From Marthasterias glacialis (taxonomy: Eukaryota > Echinodermata > Asteroidea > Forcipulatida > Asteriidae), in assembly GCA_911728455.2 (NCBI GenBank), contig OU452230.1:3522300-3586299 (forward strand): a stretch of DNA of 64,000 nt, given 5' to 3'. The notes under the pieces are model-generated. The model searched no databases. It was not told the origin of the DNA and saw only the letters and a program-made list of their open reading frames with translations. The position numbers and the translations under genes were made by a program. Below, piece after piece: positions 22,201 through 37,200 of the stretch. The number at the start of each line of letters is the position of its first letter. Position 1 is the stretch's first letter.

Positions 22201-25200
22201 ACAAGACACTTTTGTGAGATAGATTTGAAAAATGTCTGGTTCAATAAGTTACTTTGAGGGTCATTTCTCTCCAGTGGGGTAGGGGGGCCAGGGGTCATGT
22301 TTTTTTTAATGAATTACATGTATCTGCAACTTTTTATGAAGGGCACCTGGTGGGCACTGGAAATTTGTGGCAACTGGCTTCAATAAATATTTCAATCCCC
22401 AGGAATTCACACCAACCTTGCACAGTTAGCTTCACCATGGTGAACGCTGACCCCAACTTATTCTCCGCGAAGCACTGGTACTCCCCCTCATCCTCAATGG
22501 TAACCGCCTGAATGACCAGAGTGCCCTGGTCGCTGTTACCAGTGAAGCGGTCGCCGCTGACCACTTGACTCTTGAAGCTCCAGGTTACATCGGATGCCGG
22601 CTGACCCATAACGAGGCATCCCAGCATGGCATCCTCGCCTACCGCAACAGTGGCATCCTTTTTATTTCTAATCTGAGGTGATTCTGTACGGGAAAAAATA
22701 TTAATACCAAAATTGTTTAAACATTCTTTCACCACAGGTCCCAATGTTGGTTGACCGTATCATGTTTTAAAACTTTTTTTTTTATGGGAGTGTACAATTT
22801 AACACAGCTGCAGAATCTATCTAGGCTGATTAGAATCATTGATTTGTTTTAATTACTCTCAAATTTAAGTCAAAGGGCGAAAAAGGTCTCACATTGGGTC
22901 AATAGCGATTGTGAAATCCTAACTCGGTTGGGAATGAGATGAGGTTTGGTCAGGCTCTTGGTCAGGTGCTATTCTTATTGGGTGATCAAAACATTACCAT
23001 ATTGCAAGAATGCTGATAATCAGTGAAGTTATCAAAATAAACATCTCAGGCTCCCTAAGCTTAGTGCAAAAATCTGCTCAAGAAGAGTCAAATTTGCCAC
23101 GCATTGCTATCGCCACCATGACCTTACAGCCTGCAAGCTTGTCCTTCGGGAGCCCGAGCAAGGTCCAGCCCAAAAAGGTTGAGTTCACCTACCCTATGTG
23201 GACATACTACACAGGGACAGGGTCTTTGTGACAGCAAATGAAACAGCTACACGCATGAAGGACGAGGAAATCTGGGGACACATCTCTCGTGACGTCATTG
23301 GCCGAGGACACCACTCGATATAATTGAATATCAAACCCCCCCAAAGAACCCACCTTCTACTGTCAACACTGCAGTTGCGGTCGACTCTCCCTGCGTATTT
23401 CTGATCACGCACGTGTAATTCCCCGTGTCTTCACGCCGAGTGGTTTCGAAGTACAACGAGCCAAAGTTGAGCGCCTTGATACGGCCGCTGTCCAGATCAA
23501 CCTGAGGTATGGGCTCGCCGTTCTTCAGCCAATTCTTGGCCGTGACCAAGGGGGCAGTGCCATCCTTGACCCTGCACGGCATGCTGGCCTGGCTGCCGAT
23601 GACAGGGACGCGGTCTGTAGGGGTGTGTTCAAACTCTGGAGGGCCGTTTGCAACCACTTCAATGGAAGTACGGGGGGAAGAAAACCCAGAAAGGCACAGA
23701 TTAAATCCAATGTAGGGTATACTTCTTATTTTAATAATAATACGGCATTTATGTTGCACTTTTCCAAAAATGATCAAAGCGCATTACATATTACAACACA
23801 AGCAATAAAACATCAAAAATACAAACTATTATATAACACCCAAGCAGATCCTTGTCATTTGATTGGAGGATGGTCGGTCACGTGATAGCAAATAAACGTA
23901 CCATTGCACGCTACGTCATTCACGGTGCATTTTTCGTTCCATTCACAGTGCATTTTTCATTCCATCCGATTTGTTCCATTGCATGCTCGCCCGCCCTCCA
24001 TTGACGAAAGTGACAATTCGATTAAAAATGGCTGAAACTTATTATACTTTATAGTGTTATCCTCCAATCAAATGACAAAGATCTACTTGGGTGTTATATA
24101 AAACAAATAATGAATGTTTTTCATTCGTGCAACAGTAAGAATATTTTCATTCGTTGAAAGATGGAATGTTCCATTCAACTCGGCCTCAACTCGTTGAATG
24201 GAACATTCCATCTTTCAACTCATGAAAAAATTCTTACCATTGCACTCATAAACATTCATTATTTGTATACTATGCACTGGAAAACAGATTTGTCTTAAGA
24301 TTTTATTTTTCAAAGGTTACTTCTGAAGACGAGTCCCGAATGTTAATTGGAAGACTGTTCCAGAGAGCAGCAGCTGAATTGGAAAGCGCATTTCTGCCGT
24401 AGAGTAATCTGGTATTATGACCGTTGAGACGAGTTGTATCACGGGAAGAACGAATACAATGGCGATCCCGTTGCTGAAGTTCAAACGTAATTTGCGAAGT
24501 CAGAGAGGAGCAATGTCACTCCCATACTTGGAAGCATGGGACTGGTTTTGGCAATTTGCAAATGATCCAATCAATTGTAGTGATTCTTTGAAATCCTCAT
24601 AAAACAATGCACACATTCAGGAGGTTGATTTAATTTCCCCTGTCCCACCTGACTTATGGCCCTTTTCGAAACCAAGGCTTTTAATGTGGGCTCTAGCTCA
24701 GGCTCCATTAGTTATTTTGAAAACGTGCACTTTTGGTACGGGGGCTTCAACTAGCTGGACGGAGCTGAAGTCGGAGCTCAAGCCAAAGCCGTGGTTTCGA
24801 AGAGGGCCAATGTTTGATAACTGAGTATGGCACCACACATGGGCACACTGTTTTTGAGTTGCTTCAGCAAACAATAAAACATGTATATGACCATTAATTT
24901 TTGCAAGTCACCTATCACAAGGCCCAAGGGCCACTCGAGGTGTGGGCTACAGAAGCGATAGCTACCTGTCCCAATGCCCAGAAACAAGACATGTCGAGAT
25001 ATAAACGCAAGTCTCTTCACAGCACAGCTCAGAACAGGGAGGGGTAAAATGAATCCGTTGCGAGACAAACATAACTGCCTCTTCCCCTATTTGAGCGTAT
25101 TGCGGTTATTCATAATGATGTCTTTTTAAACAAATGGTACAGCATTATACATCCACACGGGAGAAGGGCAATCTACTCGATACTTACAGGTGCACTGTTG

Positions 25201-28200
25201 TCCATTCCCGGTTTGACCGCTTGGGCATTCCATGCAGACAGACTTCCCGCCGGCCAGATTGACGCAGGCGACACCCGTACTACATGAGTTCGTATCGCAC
25301 GGCTTCCTCATCACATCGCGACAAATGTTCTTAGGAGGGCGCTGATAGGATGAACCGTCGCATCGGACAGCTGTTGAATAAAACCACATGTTTCTTTTTC
25401 ATGTAAATATCTGACTACACATGGCTCTACAGGTACTTCTGAGAAATGTTTCCCTATTTTTCGGGGGGGGGGAGGAGGGGGAGGAGGGATCACAAACTTC
25501 CAAAGTTTTGTTTACTTAAATAAAAATTCCTACACCTACTTGAAACATAAAAAATAAGATGAATATTGAAAAACTTCATGAAACGTGACTGGACTTCTTG
25601 CTTTGCAAAATTCTTTTTAATTCTGCATGGCACCTAGACTCAAGTTGTTAGACCGCCTAGCTGGTAGTCCAGCTTGTTCAATGGAATACAAAGGGGCTGG
25701 ATAGCTCAGTTGGTAGAGCGCTGGCACATTAATCCAAAGGTCGCCGGTTCGAACCTGCTCCAATCATTTTTTCTTTGTTCCCCCCAAAACTGCAATACAT
25801 TTTACCCACCCAGTTTCCCTTGTGGTTTATTGCTTAATGTTTGAAATCACAAACTTCTTTTAAGGGCCTTGCACAGCAGGCATTTTGTACAGGGAACTTG
25901 GAAGCAACCAAATACACTGCATGCAAAAAAGTGCACATTTTTGTCTTACTATCTCTGTAAGAAAAGTGACATGGCAAATTCTAATTCTTCTTGGAGACTA
26001 CCTGGATCTGGCTGCCTGAAAATTGTATCGTGTGATGTGTTCCTTCATTCATGAGTATTTATGCCACCTCAGCTATGGCCGCCACACACGGCGTGTCGTT
26101 GCACACGCACTGAATCCTCCATGCCGATTGGTACATATACGCGCTGACGCGCTATTGTCGTGTCCGCGCGCGTGCGGCGGCCATAGCTGCGGTGGTGTAA
26201 AACACTACAAACGACCGCTGCTTGGATTAGTGTATACAACCCATCTCACCTGCATCTCCATTTGCGGTTGTTATCCCGGACTGACAGCTTCCACTTCCTG
26301 CTCCCCGGTGAACGCACTGACTCAGTGAAGACTCCCATCCCTGGCAGTCTACGTCGTACATCCAGATGGGTGTGTCAAGGGACACCCCCCCGAAAAAAGC
26401 ACTGCTCATCACGTTTACGACTTTACCCAGACCGAGTTGTTGACAAGCAATCTGACGTTGGGACACAATGGGTGAGGAGTAATTGATGCTTTGAAGGTGA
26501 TTGTGTAAAATAATCAATTTGTTTCCCTCTCTGACTGATAAGTACTTTTGTGTAATGTACAAAGATAAACGATGCAATGAAGAAAAAACAAAGATGAAGA
26601 TGAAGTTGATGACATTTGACAACGTGCAATCGTTTCCATGGTGCACTGTAAGCCAACACAAGTGGTTTACTATACAATGCGCCCTATACAATTTTCAGAC
26701 ATATTTGTGGGAGTCGCAATCATTATGCAGACAAAAATCCTGGGCCCAATTTCATAGAGCTGCTTAAGCACGAAAAAGTAGCTAAGCATAATGAAATTAT
26801 GCTCGACAGAATAAGGTTAACCAGCCAAACTACCATTCCACATGTACCCATATGTGACTGGTATCCTGCTTATTTGCGCTTAGCAGAAAATCGCTAAGCA
26901 ATATTTGGAGCTCAAGCAGCTCTGTGAAGCTGGGCCCTGGCCAAATAACAATCACTCTTTTTACCTCTCCGTCGATGAGATCAAAGTCATCCAAACACAC
27001 CGTCCCCCATCGGCCCTCTCTATAGATCTCTATTCTACCGTCCAGCTCTGTGCCTCCAGCCAGACGGATCTGGGGTGAATCCGACAAAGAATCCACTGGA
27101 AAGACACTCTCCAGGATGGATCCATGGTGACACTGGCTGACACAAGAGGAGCCTAGGGTGATGAAAAAAAAGAGGGAAATTTAGTACAATTGAAGACAAG
27201 CAAAAAACATAAACATGAACATTTTTTAAATGTATGTCATTTAAAATTTTTTCATTGTAACGTGTCGTGGCTGAGTGGTCTAGAGCATCAAACTCAAGCT
27301 CTGATAGCTGAGTCATCAGAGTGTGGGTTCAAATCCCGGTCATGACACTTGTGTTCTCGGGCAAAATACTTAACTATAAATTGCTTCTCATCACCCAGGA
27401 GTAATTGGGTACAAAGCGAGGGTAGAGGTTGTTTATGTGAATGATTAAGCAACCTGTGTGCCAATCTGGCTGCCGGTGCTGCATACTCCAAAAGAGTTGA
27501 GATGACTTCAGATATTCTTGATATTCATGACACTGGGTTAAGGTCGAGGAAATTCAGGCCTTTGTGTTTCTTTAAACTTCAGGGATGACATTTGGCGAAT
27601 GTGAAACTTCCTGAAAATGGCTTGCGGGTCTGTGTTCCCCCCTTATTCTAGACCCTGAACCTCCCCGATGTTACAATTCAGGAAGTGAACAGACTCTGTG
27701 CATCACCAGAAATACAAAACTTCAGGTTTGGACACAACATGGACTCTCCTTCTCTCTTTGATGACTGCTTTATGTCGTTCAAGAAAAGTTTGAAGGTGCA
27801 ATGAGATTTCGAAAAAATCCTGAATTCAGGAAAAATCCTGAGAAATCACTCGCCAAACTTACCATCCAAGTAAAATCCCTTTTTGCAAGACTTGCACATG
27901 TTACCATCGTCCCCGTTGAAGCATTCCTGGCACTCGGGGGCGCAGTTTTGGCATTGGCGTGTGGCCGAGTTACCGTACTGGCCAGCTGGGCAGCTTGAGA
28001 TGCATGTGTTATTACTGAGGAACATCAAATCGACACATGACGCACAATGGGAGGCACTGTCTGTACAGGTCTGGCATACACTGTCACAATGCTCACATAT
28101 CTTTTCACTGGTCGCATAATATCTGCAATTGTAAAAGCACTCCTTTGGTTAATATAGTTTTTCTTTAAAAAACGAAGTCATTCTTATAAAACATGTATAT

Positions 28201-31200
28201 GTTAGATTGATTGCAATTAAGCAGTTGGTGCAGTCTGACCTGTATCCACGAAAATAATTTCCAGCCAGCAAATGGGCGACATTAAAACCCGCCATTGTGT
28301 GAAATCGGAATACTGAAACAAAGGTTTCCCGGACATTCCACTTAGAGCATGCAAAGAGCACACACACACGCTGTGTAAAGCTTTGTTTCACCCACACAAA
28401 GAGGACAGATGGTGCTCAATATATCAGAGATTTTGGGGCTATTGTGCAGGTGTTATTGTGTAACACCCGATTCTGGACCTTTGTTCTTTTGTTCCAAGAA
28501 GAGGATTACGAGACTTAAAGAGAGGCTGTTCATTCATTGTTCATTGTATTTTGGCTCAATGAAGGTAACATCAGAGTGAACCCGTATCAATCATACCGTG
28601 GCACATGGCCGAGATTTTGTAATTTTCTTGGTAGAGAAAACAAAAATCAAGGTAGCATAAAAGATTATTTGTTCTCTTGGCTTTGTCAAGTCAAGGTTTC
28701 TTTGTGCCAGTGGAACTCTCACCAAAAAAAACGATTCCCAGAAAATAATCCTGTTGATGTGGACAGGAAAAAATGAAAGAATCCCACGTTAAGTTTTGAA
28801 GAAGCAGTTAAATGTTTAAGCGTACATATTCTGTAAAAAGTAACAATAGCCTATTATCCATTTGTGTACAAAGATACATATTCTCGTGTAATGTTGAAGT
28901 TTACAAATTTGCTTAGGATCTGAGGGCCAGTTGCAGCAACAAGCTTTTTAAAGTCACACCCTCACCCCTGTCCGCAATCCTCCAGGCAGTGAAGAGGTGA
29001 CCCTGGTCCAGAACACTGCACCCCAGCGTCCTCATAGTGTTGGCAATCCACCTCATCCACGCCTTGTTTATTACTGGTGCAGTCCATCAGCGAGGACTCG
29101 TCCCCACTGCACCTGAGCTCATCCAGGGCGATTATGCCCGTTCCCTCCCCGAAGTGGGCGTTGGAGTACGCCTCTATTGCGTAGCCCATCCCGAGTTGCT
29201 TGCAGACGACGTTGCCGTCGTTGGTGTCGAAATCGTCATCACAGACTGTGCCCCACGCACCATTGTACATGACCTATGATAAAAAAAAAGCGATAATTTG
29301 AAGAGGGTAGAAATCAAACGAAAAACAATTAAGAAAATTAACATTTATCGGTGATTAATATCTAAGCTATATCAACAGAAATATCTCCAAAGACACATAT
29401 AGTGTGTCGTGGCTGAGTGGTCTAGAGAATTAAACTCAAGTTTTGATGGCTGAATCATTGGAGTGTGAGTGATGAACCGGGATAATACAGTTGTAAAGCA
29501 CCTTGATCTAGCTACTAGGCTATGTAAGGACCAAGTATTATTTATTATCTCTTGAAGTATCTCACCTCGATCCGTCCAGCAAAGTGATTATTTCCTCCCA
29601 CAAGCCTAATATCAGACGGCCCTTTCTTGACGAACATATTACTGGAACACTCGGCTACACAAGTTCCTGATTGAAGGTAGAGTGGTGAGGCACAACTTGT
29701 GCACTCAGTGGCACTGTTGCTACAGTCCTGGCAATCAGGGCTAGGGTGGGGGAGGAGAGGGGAGATTGATAAGAATAATTCATCTCACAGACTATCGTTT
29801 TTAATTGCACTCCTCCGCACTCCTTAACCTCTTCCAAGAGGTTTGAAAAACAGCAATCCTTATAAATATTGAAGTGGATTTTAAAAAATTGGCAAATAAC
29901 ATTACCAACTGAGCGATCCAGCCCTAATGTTGGCGGTCTCCCTATTTTGTTAATATCTTTGTTCGGGGATGCCAGTCAGAAGCCATTCAACCTGAACTTG
30001 CCGAATAACTATTTTATTACTTAAGCATTCTTTTTACATTTTTTCTTTTTTATTCTCTTAAAAACATCATTATGTAACTACGAGATTTACAAAGAAAATC
30101 CGAAATCGTAATAGATTACCCGTCGAGGCCTGATACTTAATGGAGGCAATTGCCTCCATTGCCCCATGTCATTGCCTTAATGCCCTTCAAATGTTCCAAT
30201 AGAAATTCACAATGTCCTCCTAGAGGTGCCCTTTACCATGTAGAAAATGCCTAGGTGCCCTTGCCCCTTTCTAGACCGAAGCATACCAACCTGCAGGCCT
30301 GGCAGTTGCCAGTCACATCACCATAGTAACCATCAGGGCACGTCTCGACACACTCTTTCTCCTGAGTCAGAAATTGTCCTGCTGGGCAGCCCGTGCACCC
30401 GTCCGCTGACCCAGCACAGGTCATGCAGTTTGTGGAGCACTTGCCACACGTTTTGCCGTCAGCGGCAACGAAGAAACCTGCCGAGCAATCTTCATGTCGG
30501 ATGCAGATGTTAGACGTGACGGGACCTGAGCAAACCACACCTATTGAAAAAGCAGTTAAACACAGTTTTAAAACTCAGAATGAAAATTACTTTTATTAAC
30601 AAATTTCAACAAACATACATAGAATACAAGAAATTGACACGTGTATATTTAAAATCTTATGAGAAGTAGTACAATAGACCATTATCATGCTGCCACCATC
30701 TTGTTCATAGTCCTTACAACCACATAACAGTAATGAATGCTAATATTCATTGTACAAAAAGGAACCAGACTATTCCTCCTTCCCACCTCGGTTTGGTTAC
30801 ATTGACTTGAATGGGAGAAAATCAAGAAGGCCGCACCATGATGAAGGTCAATTTGTCGGCTCAGTGCTTTAAGCAGGGATGGCAGTGGATGAAAATGAAA
30901 AATCCACGAAACACCGGTGGAGGGTTTGGTGGCTACCAACCACGCCATAACCTGCATCAATGGCAGCATTATGTGCTTAAATGTAGATGGGGCAAGCACC
31001 TTGGTGTAGTCAAAATACAGTACATGTAATGTGTTAAGGCTTTACAAGGGCCTGGATGTATGTAAATGACATTAGTTTTTGTTTCTTTTTTTTTTAATAA
31101 CAAAATTGCACTACAATAATTTGGTCAAATTCGGAAATCCTGAAATGCCACAACTGTTATCATATTTGTTCTTTGGTAAAATTATGGGGGTCAGAGATGG

Positions 31201-34200
31201 CTAGTTTAAAAGCCTCAATTTAAAATGTCTTAGCACAACTGTTTAGGCTACAAAACAAACCATACATAATTTGTCAGAATGGACAAAAAAAAATTCCCCT
31301 CAATAATCAATTCACTTGAAATAACTGAAACACATTCATCTTTTGAAATAAAAATTCCCTTAGTCATAATCAAGGTGTTTTGGTTGCCTAAAAAAAAAAA
31401 GGGGGGAGAAAGTCAAGTCCTGACCTGCGTCTTCGTCATGTTGACAATTATTGACTCCCATGCCAGCGTGGTCACAGGCAAGGAGAGAGGTTTCATCACC
31501 GTTACACTGAACATCGTCCAAGACTATTGCACCGGTACCCTCACCATAACTGTAATGAAGGAGCGAGTCAGACAAGGGAAGAACACAAGACTCAGTTCAC
31601 TGGTTAAGTACAAAAGAAAGACACCTGGTTTTAAAACCCCAGCTCAACATTGGTAAGAAAGAAAACCATTCAGAGATTTACATATACCTTAACATGGTAT
31701 AAAGATAATGATGGTAGAAAACTTTCCTTGAAATATTTCTGCCTGAAGTGTTATCGCTTTTGAATAATAAATGAAATAAGATCCAAACTTACTTTTCGTC
31801 TCATGTGAGACCGAAACTCTGCCTGGGGAGGCGTACAAAAATACTGATTGCATTTTTACAGTTTTCTCGCAACTGAAGCACTGAAATGAGCTATTTTTCG
31901 CAGGTTGGTGTTTATCACATAATGTCTTGATTTGTGCAAAGAATGGAAGCATTTACAGTCAGTTTACCAATGTTGAGCTGGGGCTTAAAAGGGCCCTATT
32001 AAGTATCTATTTATCTACTTTATGTTTACCAACCGATACTGGTAGTCCACAAATAACAGGATGGGATAAAAAATAAATAGACACATCAAAGTAAAACACA
32101 TTATTAACGTAAAGGATTCTATATGTTAACCTTTTCATTCATGTCACACGTGGCTACAGACCCCTTGGGAATTATAACATGGCTGCATCATCATAATCTT
32201 TGTTGATTGAATTCTTTTTTATGGGGGGTGCGGGAGGGGGGAGGGAATGACACAAATCACCAATAACAATATCATAGGGCGTCTAATTTTGCTGGAAATT
32301 CCCAAGTTGTTCAGTTGTATTACTTTTATATGACCAATTAAGCAGACAGCTAGATCAGTTGATGTTTCATACAACCAATGCTGTACAGTCCTTGTGATGG
32401 AAACTAACCCTGCATGTTCCACTGCCCTCAGAGCTCTTCCCAATCCCAACTCGGCACAAACCACATTAGCATCATCCAGCCCCCACTGGTCGTCGCAAAC
32501 AGACCCGTACTGGCCGTTGAAGAGCACCTCAACACGCCCCTCTAGGGGTGACTTTCCACCCACCAGCCGGACCTTGTCGGTCAGGATCAGCGTGTAGCCA
32601 TCACATTCCGGAACACAAGTGTGACCTGAATAAAAACAGTTTACAAATTGCACGGATTAATTTACTGAACAAAGCTTCAAATGTAATGTCTGATGTTGGC
32701 AGGAAGTTGTGGGTTCGAGTCCTGCCCATGCAGCTTGTGGAGTTTTTTTCTTTTCTGCAGAGGTGATATTACAAACTGACATGCATACTCTAAACTGAGG
32801 TGATATTACAAAATTACGTCACGCACGCACAGTACTTCACGAACATGTGCTACGATATGCAATGCTGGATTTGCATAGAACTCCAACATGGCAGACCGCC
32901 TGCGTTGCTATAGAAATGTGACGTCAGTGAGAAAGCTCTACCGTGACCCCTTGCACGCTCGTCACACGCGGCGACTGTGCCACGCTCACCACTGTGTAAG
33001 TCAATACGCGCTGCGGCACCTTAAATGAGCACCACACTATATGACACACAGTGACATTGACTTCCAAAATGGCACAACCAAGATTACAGGGGTGATGACG
33101 TCAGGTGACTGGCTCAATAGGAGGAAAACGTGCAATATTTATTTAATCTGAACAGTTTGTTTGTTTAAACTAAAGGAAAATATGGTTCACCTTCTAAGGT
33201 CAATGTCTCAATACAGCTAGTGCAGTTACCAGCTTTGAAGGCGCACGTTGCACAGTTCTCATCACATGGGATACACGTCTCTGTAGCATCGTCGGGATGG
33301 TACCCGCTCCCGCAGTCATCCACACAGTCAGTGTTACCGAGCAGGTGGGTACCAGCTTTGCATTTGGTGCACTGGTAGCTGGGCTCGTTTACACACTGCA
33401 GACAGTCTTTCTGACAGGGCACGCACCGGCTCGTCAGGGTGTCAGGGTAGAAACCTTGTGGGCAAGTTGTCACGCATTCACGGATTCCTGGACCTGTAGA
33501 GAAAAAGGCAAGCAACACATTCGCCATGAATGAGTAAGACGGAAAAAGGAGGACATAGTACATCCCAATTAATGCTTCAAGCGAGTTGCAAAAGGTATAA
33601 CACATTTTACTACGTCACAATGTAAGCTTTGTCTCTCCCCCAAATTCGCTTAAGGTGTGGCAAGTGAAGTTTATCCCCCTGGGTGTTTGGAGCACTTGAC
33701 ACCCTTCCGAAGGCCTTCAGGAGAATTGTCACAACTGTGATGGTATAGATCTACTGCAGAAGGCGGCACACTTCGGAACTGCAAGGATCCTGTGAAAGAC
33801 CCTCAAGATCTTAGGCTACGGGACTTAAGAAATTGCTGACACAATAGGAATAAGTTTTTTTTGCATTCTATGCTATCACAAATTAATGATGGCTATTTTT
33901 TGAAATGTTTTTACAAACAAAATAGAGCGTTGTTCATTAACAATAAAGAATACAACACAGAAAGGAAGAAAGAACAAAGACAACTTAGGGACTAGCTTTT
34001 ATGTGAAGTATGAACCTGGTCTTAAAACCTGAAGACTTTGAGACGACAAAAGTAGTTACTTGCCAGATCGGCAAAATATGAACTTATTTGAAGTACATGT
34101 ATGGCAATCCAGCAACTGCACATTTCTGACATCACATCTGCTTCTCATTTGGGTTGGTGTTGGGAATGAATTTGCCTTTAAGGTATTGTTTGGATGTGGA

Positions 34201-37200
34201 AATATAATTTATAACCCAATGAGCAATGGCTATATACCAGCCAGAATGCTGGACAGAGCTTGTTTGGCCACCCCACCTCACCCATAACTTGTCATCCACG
34301 CTTGGCTCTCAGCAGACTACCTGCATTTGTTTTTGCATAGAGCGTCTCTGTCCTTGCTCTATGGTTTTTGGCACTCAGCAGATCCACTGAGAACCTACTC
34401 AACTTCGGATGGCGGCATGGCAAGTGGCAGACTGCTGATAGTGTATTAAAATTGCACCAATACCTCTGTCCAGCATCGTACGTGACTCTTATCCACCTAT
34501 CTAGCAGTGAGGGAAAAACCCACTGCTGGCCACTGACCCTCATTTTTGGCTTGGCAACAAGAGCTGAGCACCTTTGTCCTAATTGCACACGCTACTTATT
34601 AACTCTTCACTCCTTCTAATTGGCAAGTTTGTTGTGTGCAGCAAGCATTTGTTACACACAATCGGGGAAATGTTCAAACGTAATTGCCAAAAGGCTGGCG
34701 CGTTATTATTGACCCAAGAATACCTTACTTACCATGGCTTCAATTAGCCATGATGTACTTTGGATTAACTTCCACTTTTATTTGCGGGATAAGCTGCAAG
34801 TCTCAACAATGAGATCAGGATGGATCAAGAAAAGCTCCTTGATGGACCGTAAGTGTAAACAGTGTCTTTCCGGAACAAGGGGTTTTATCGTTCAAAACTG
34901 AAAAGTCCTGACAAATATTGGTGGCAGGCCAAAGATGAAATCCCTGAATTTACGGAGTGTGTACATTTCGGAAGGATTTTCAGACTCTCCACCTCACCAC
35001 CGTAAATAAAAAACTAGAGGTGTGGGAAATAAAGCAGGGTCTATGTCTTTCTCCACATGATGACAGTTTTAAATCTTTCAAGAAAGTTTGAAGGCAAGGG
35101 GAGAGCTGTGAACAAAAACTCTGGAAAAACATTCTGACAAATCGAAGGGCTGCTGACAACGAGGGCAATAAACTACTGATGACGATTCTACAGGGTGCAC
35201 AACACTAAATAGAGAGAAACCCATGCACCGACTACCGAGCCTCATTATCAAAATGTAAACCTACAACTTTTTTTGTAAATCAAAGATTTGAAGTTCATGG
35301 ATTTTATGGATTGTTGAAAAATGGTCCAATATTGTGCCCCTGGGGCTGGTGACTTTCAACCTGGAGAACTTCAGCCCTCTCAAAATTGCCCTTTTTTTGG
35401 TAAAAAGTGTAGGGTCATTTTTCCAAGATGGAGTCTGGCCAATTTACTTGTTCAGGGGTGTTTTTATTTTGGACGAGCCTACCAAAAATTCTTAACGACT
35501 GACTGAAAAAATGAAAAAAACTAAAACAACATATAGTTCAGTTGTCAGAAAATATATTTGATGTTTTTTCTAGTGGCTGAGACACTTTTAAATATTTGGT
35601 GAGTATTTTTGAATATTTAGCATTTAGCACTGGTTGCTATTAGCCTTTTGGAGATAATGGTGGACACAATACAAGTGCAGTACTTGGATTGGGTAAATCT
35701 GTTAGTATACACCCAAACCAAACAGTGCACATCCTGCCATATCTCAAACAGGCTAATGGGAGCCTATTTAGTGTGGTGCACCCACCACGTGTTCCTTCTT
35801 CACCACACACTACATGCCACTCCATGATCCAGTCCCCTGTACCACCACATGTGCACACAAGCTGACCAAAAGACCACAACACTTTGGAAGTCACTGACCA
35901 GGGGTCAATAAACCCCAGACTACAAGCCTCCAGCCAGGAAGTGTTCTTTGTTTGTCAACAAAAAAAGGCCAGACAGCTTGGCCTTGGTGGTTACCAAACA
36001 TGATGCAATAAGAAGGGGATTAGCCAGCAACAAAGTAGGATGGTGTTCAACCATGGTTTAGTTAAGTAGTAGGTAAACCACCATGGTGTATGTTTAATGA
36101 GCCCTTCATGATGTGACCAGGACTATGTCCTCTCTAGCACTGAGTCTCTACCAATACCTCCAGAAACTCTTAAAGGGACATAATACTGCCTTCAAATCTC
36201 TTTAAATTTTGCTGTTTGGAATTGCTCCTTAATCCTTTTTAAGAGTTCTTTATGCAATAAAGCACCTATAGTGTGTTGTAACTAGAAAGCTGTGACTGAA
36301 AAAAACCCCCATAAACTTGCCTCTTGGAAAATACAACCAGTGGATCCCACACTTTACATAGAAACATACAGTCCGCCATTTTGTGGAGTCAAAAATTTGG
36401 TTCTATAAAATGGCGGACCATGTTCTGTCATGAAATTAAACAAAAATCACACAATTTCAAGGGATATTTATGGGGATTATTATACTCTACTTTTAAAGTA
36501 TCTTTCTAACCATACTCATTTCATAACAAACACTTTTTTATAGCCCAAAAGCGCCCAATCCAAAGGCAACGTGTCCCTTTCAGGGCATTAGGAGTTGATG
36601 TTCTCCTGTATCTAATGTGCAGGCCTGATTGCTTCATTCTTGAAAGGGCACCAAGGCATTTTCTCCTTGTAAATTGTAAATTTCTATCGGAACATTTCAA
36701 GGGCACCAAGGCAATGGCCAGGGGCATAGAGGCAACTGCCCCATTGCCTCTGTGAAGTATCAGGGGAGTGTGATTACATCTGGACTTGTTTGAATAATAA
36801 TACACTGTACTTCATACTGTGTTAAGTTGTGTCTGACAGAGCCCCTGCATACAGAATCAATATCTGATGTAAACATGTCCAGGGCAATATGAATAAAACA
36901 TTTCGGTGAACAAAGAATGTTTTTTTTTTTTTTTTTACAAGGGAAAACTGGCGGGGCCAATTTAATCAACTTTCCGGTGAACAAATAAAAATTGACTAGA
37001 ACGGTATTTGAACCTGCGACCTCTGGATTAATGTGCCGGAGGTGTATCAACTGAGCTGTCCAGCCCTACATGATGGCAGTCTCCCTATTTTGTCAATTGT
37101 TTGCTTCCCAGGTTGTTTTGTAAACTTGGCCCATGTGCTCCCTGGTTATATGGCAGTTTCAGGTTGCATGGCTTCCGACTATTCCGATATTCCGACTATT

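Noticed and set aside
25691-25764. Functional tRNA gene
   Set aside because: A and B boxes are present, but the acceptor and anticodon stems do not pair and related copies with shared flanks exist, so it is a SINE head.
27262-27345. tRNA-Leu or tRNA-Ser gene
   Set aside because: Stems are imperfect and the same body follows several copies; this is the head of a SINE.
30251-30599. Plus-strand ORFs over receptor exons (for example 30247-30513)
   Set aside because: They are shadows of the minus-strand cysteine-rich exons, whose splice sites and domains are consistent.
32780-33140. Internal promoter with CREB sites
   Set aside because: Two TGACGTCA words alone, inside an intron with repeat-like flanks, do not support a promoter.
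34292-34619. Overlapping ORFs of 98 and 83 residues on opposite strands
   Set aside because: They lie in a receptor intron, show no domain features, and have no matching splice signals.
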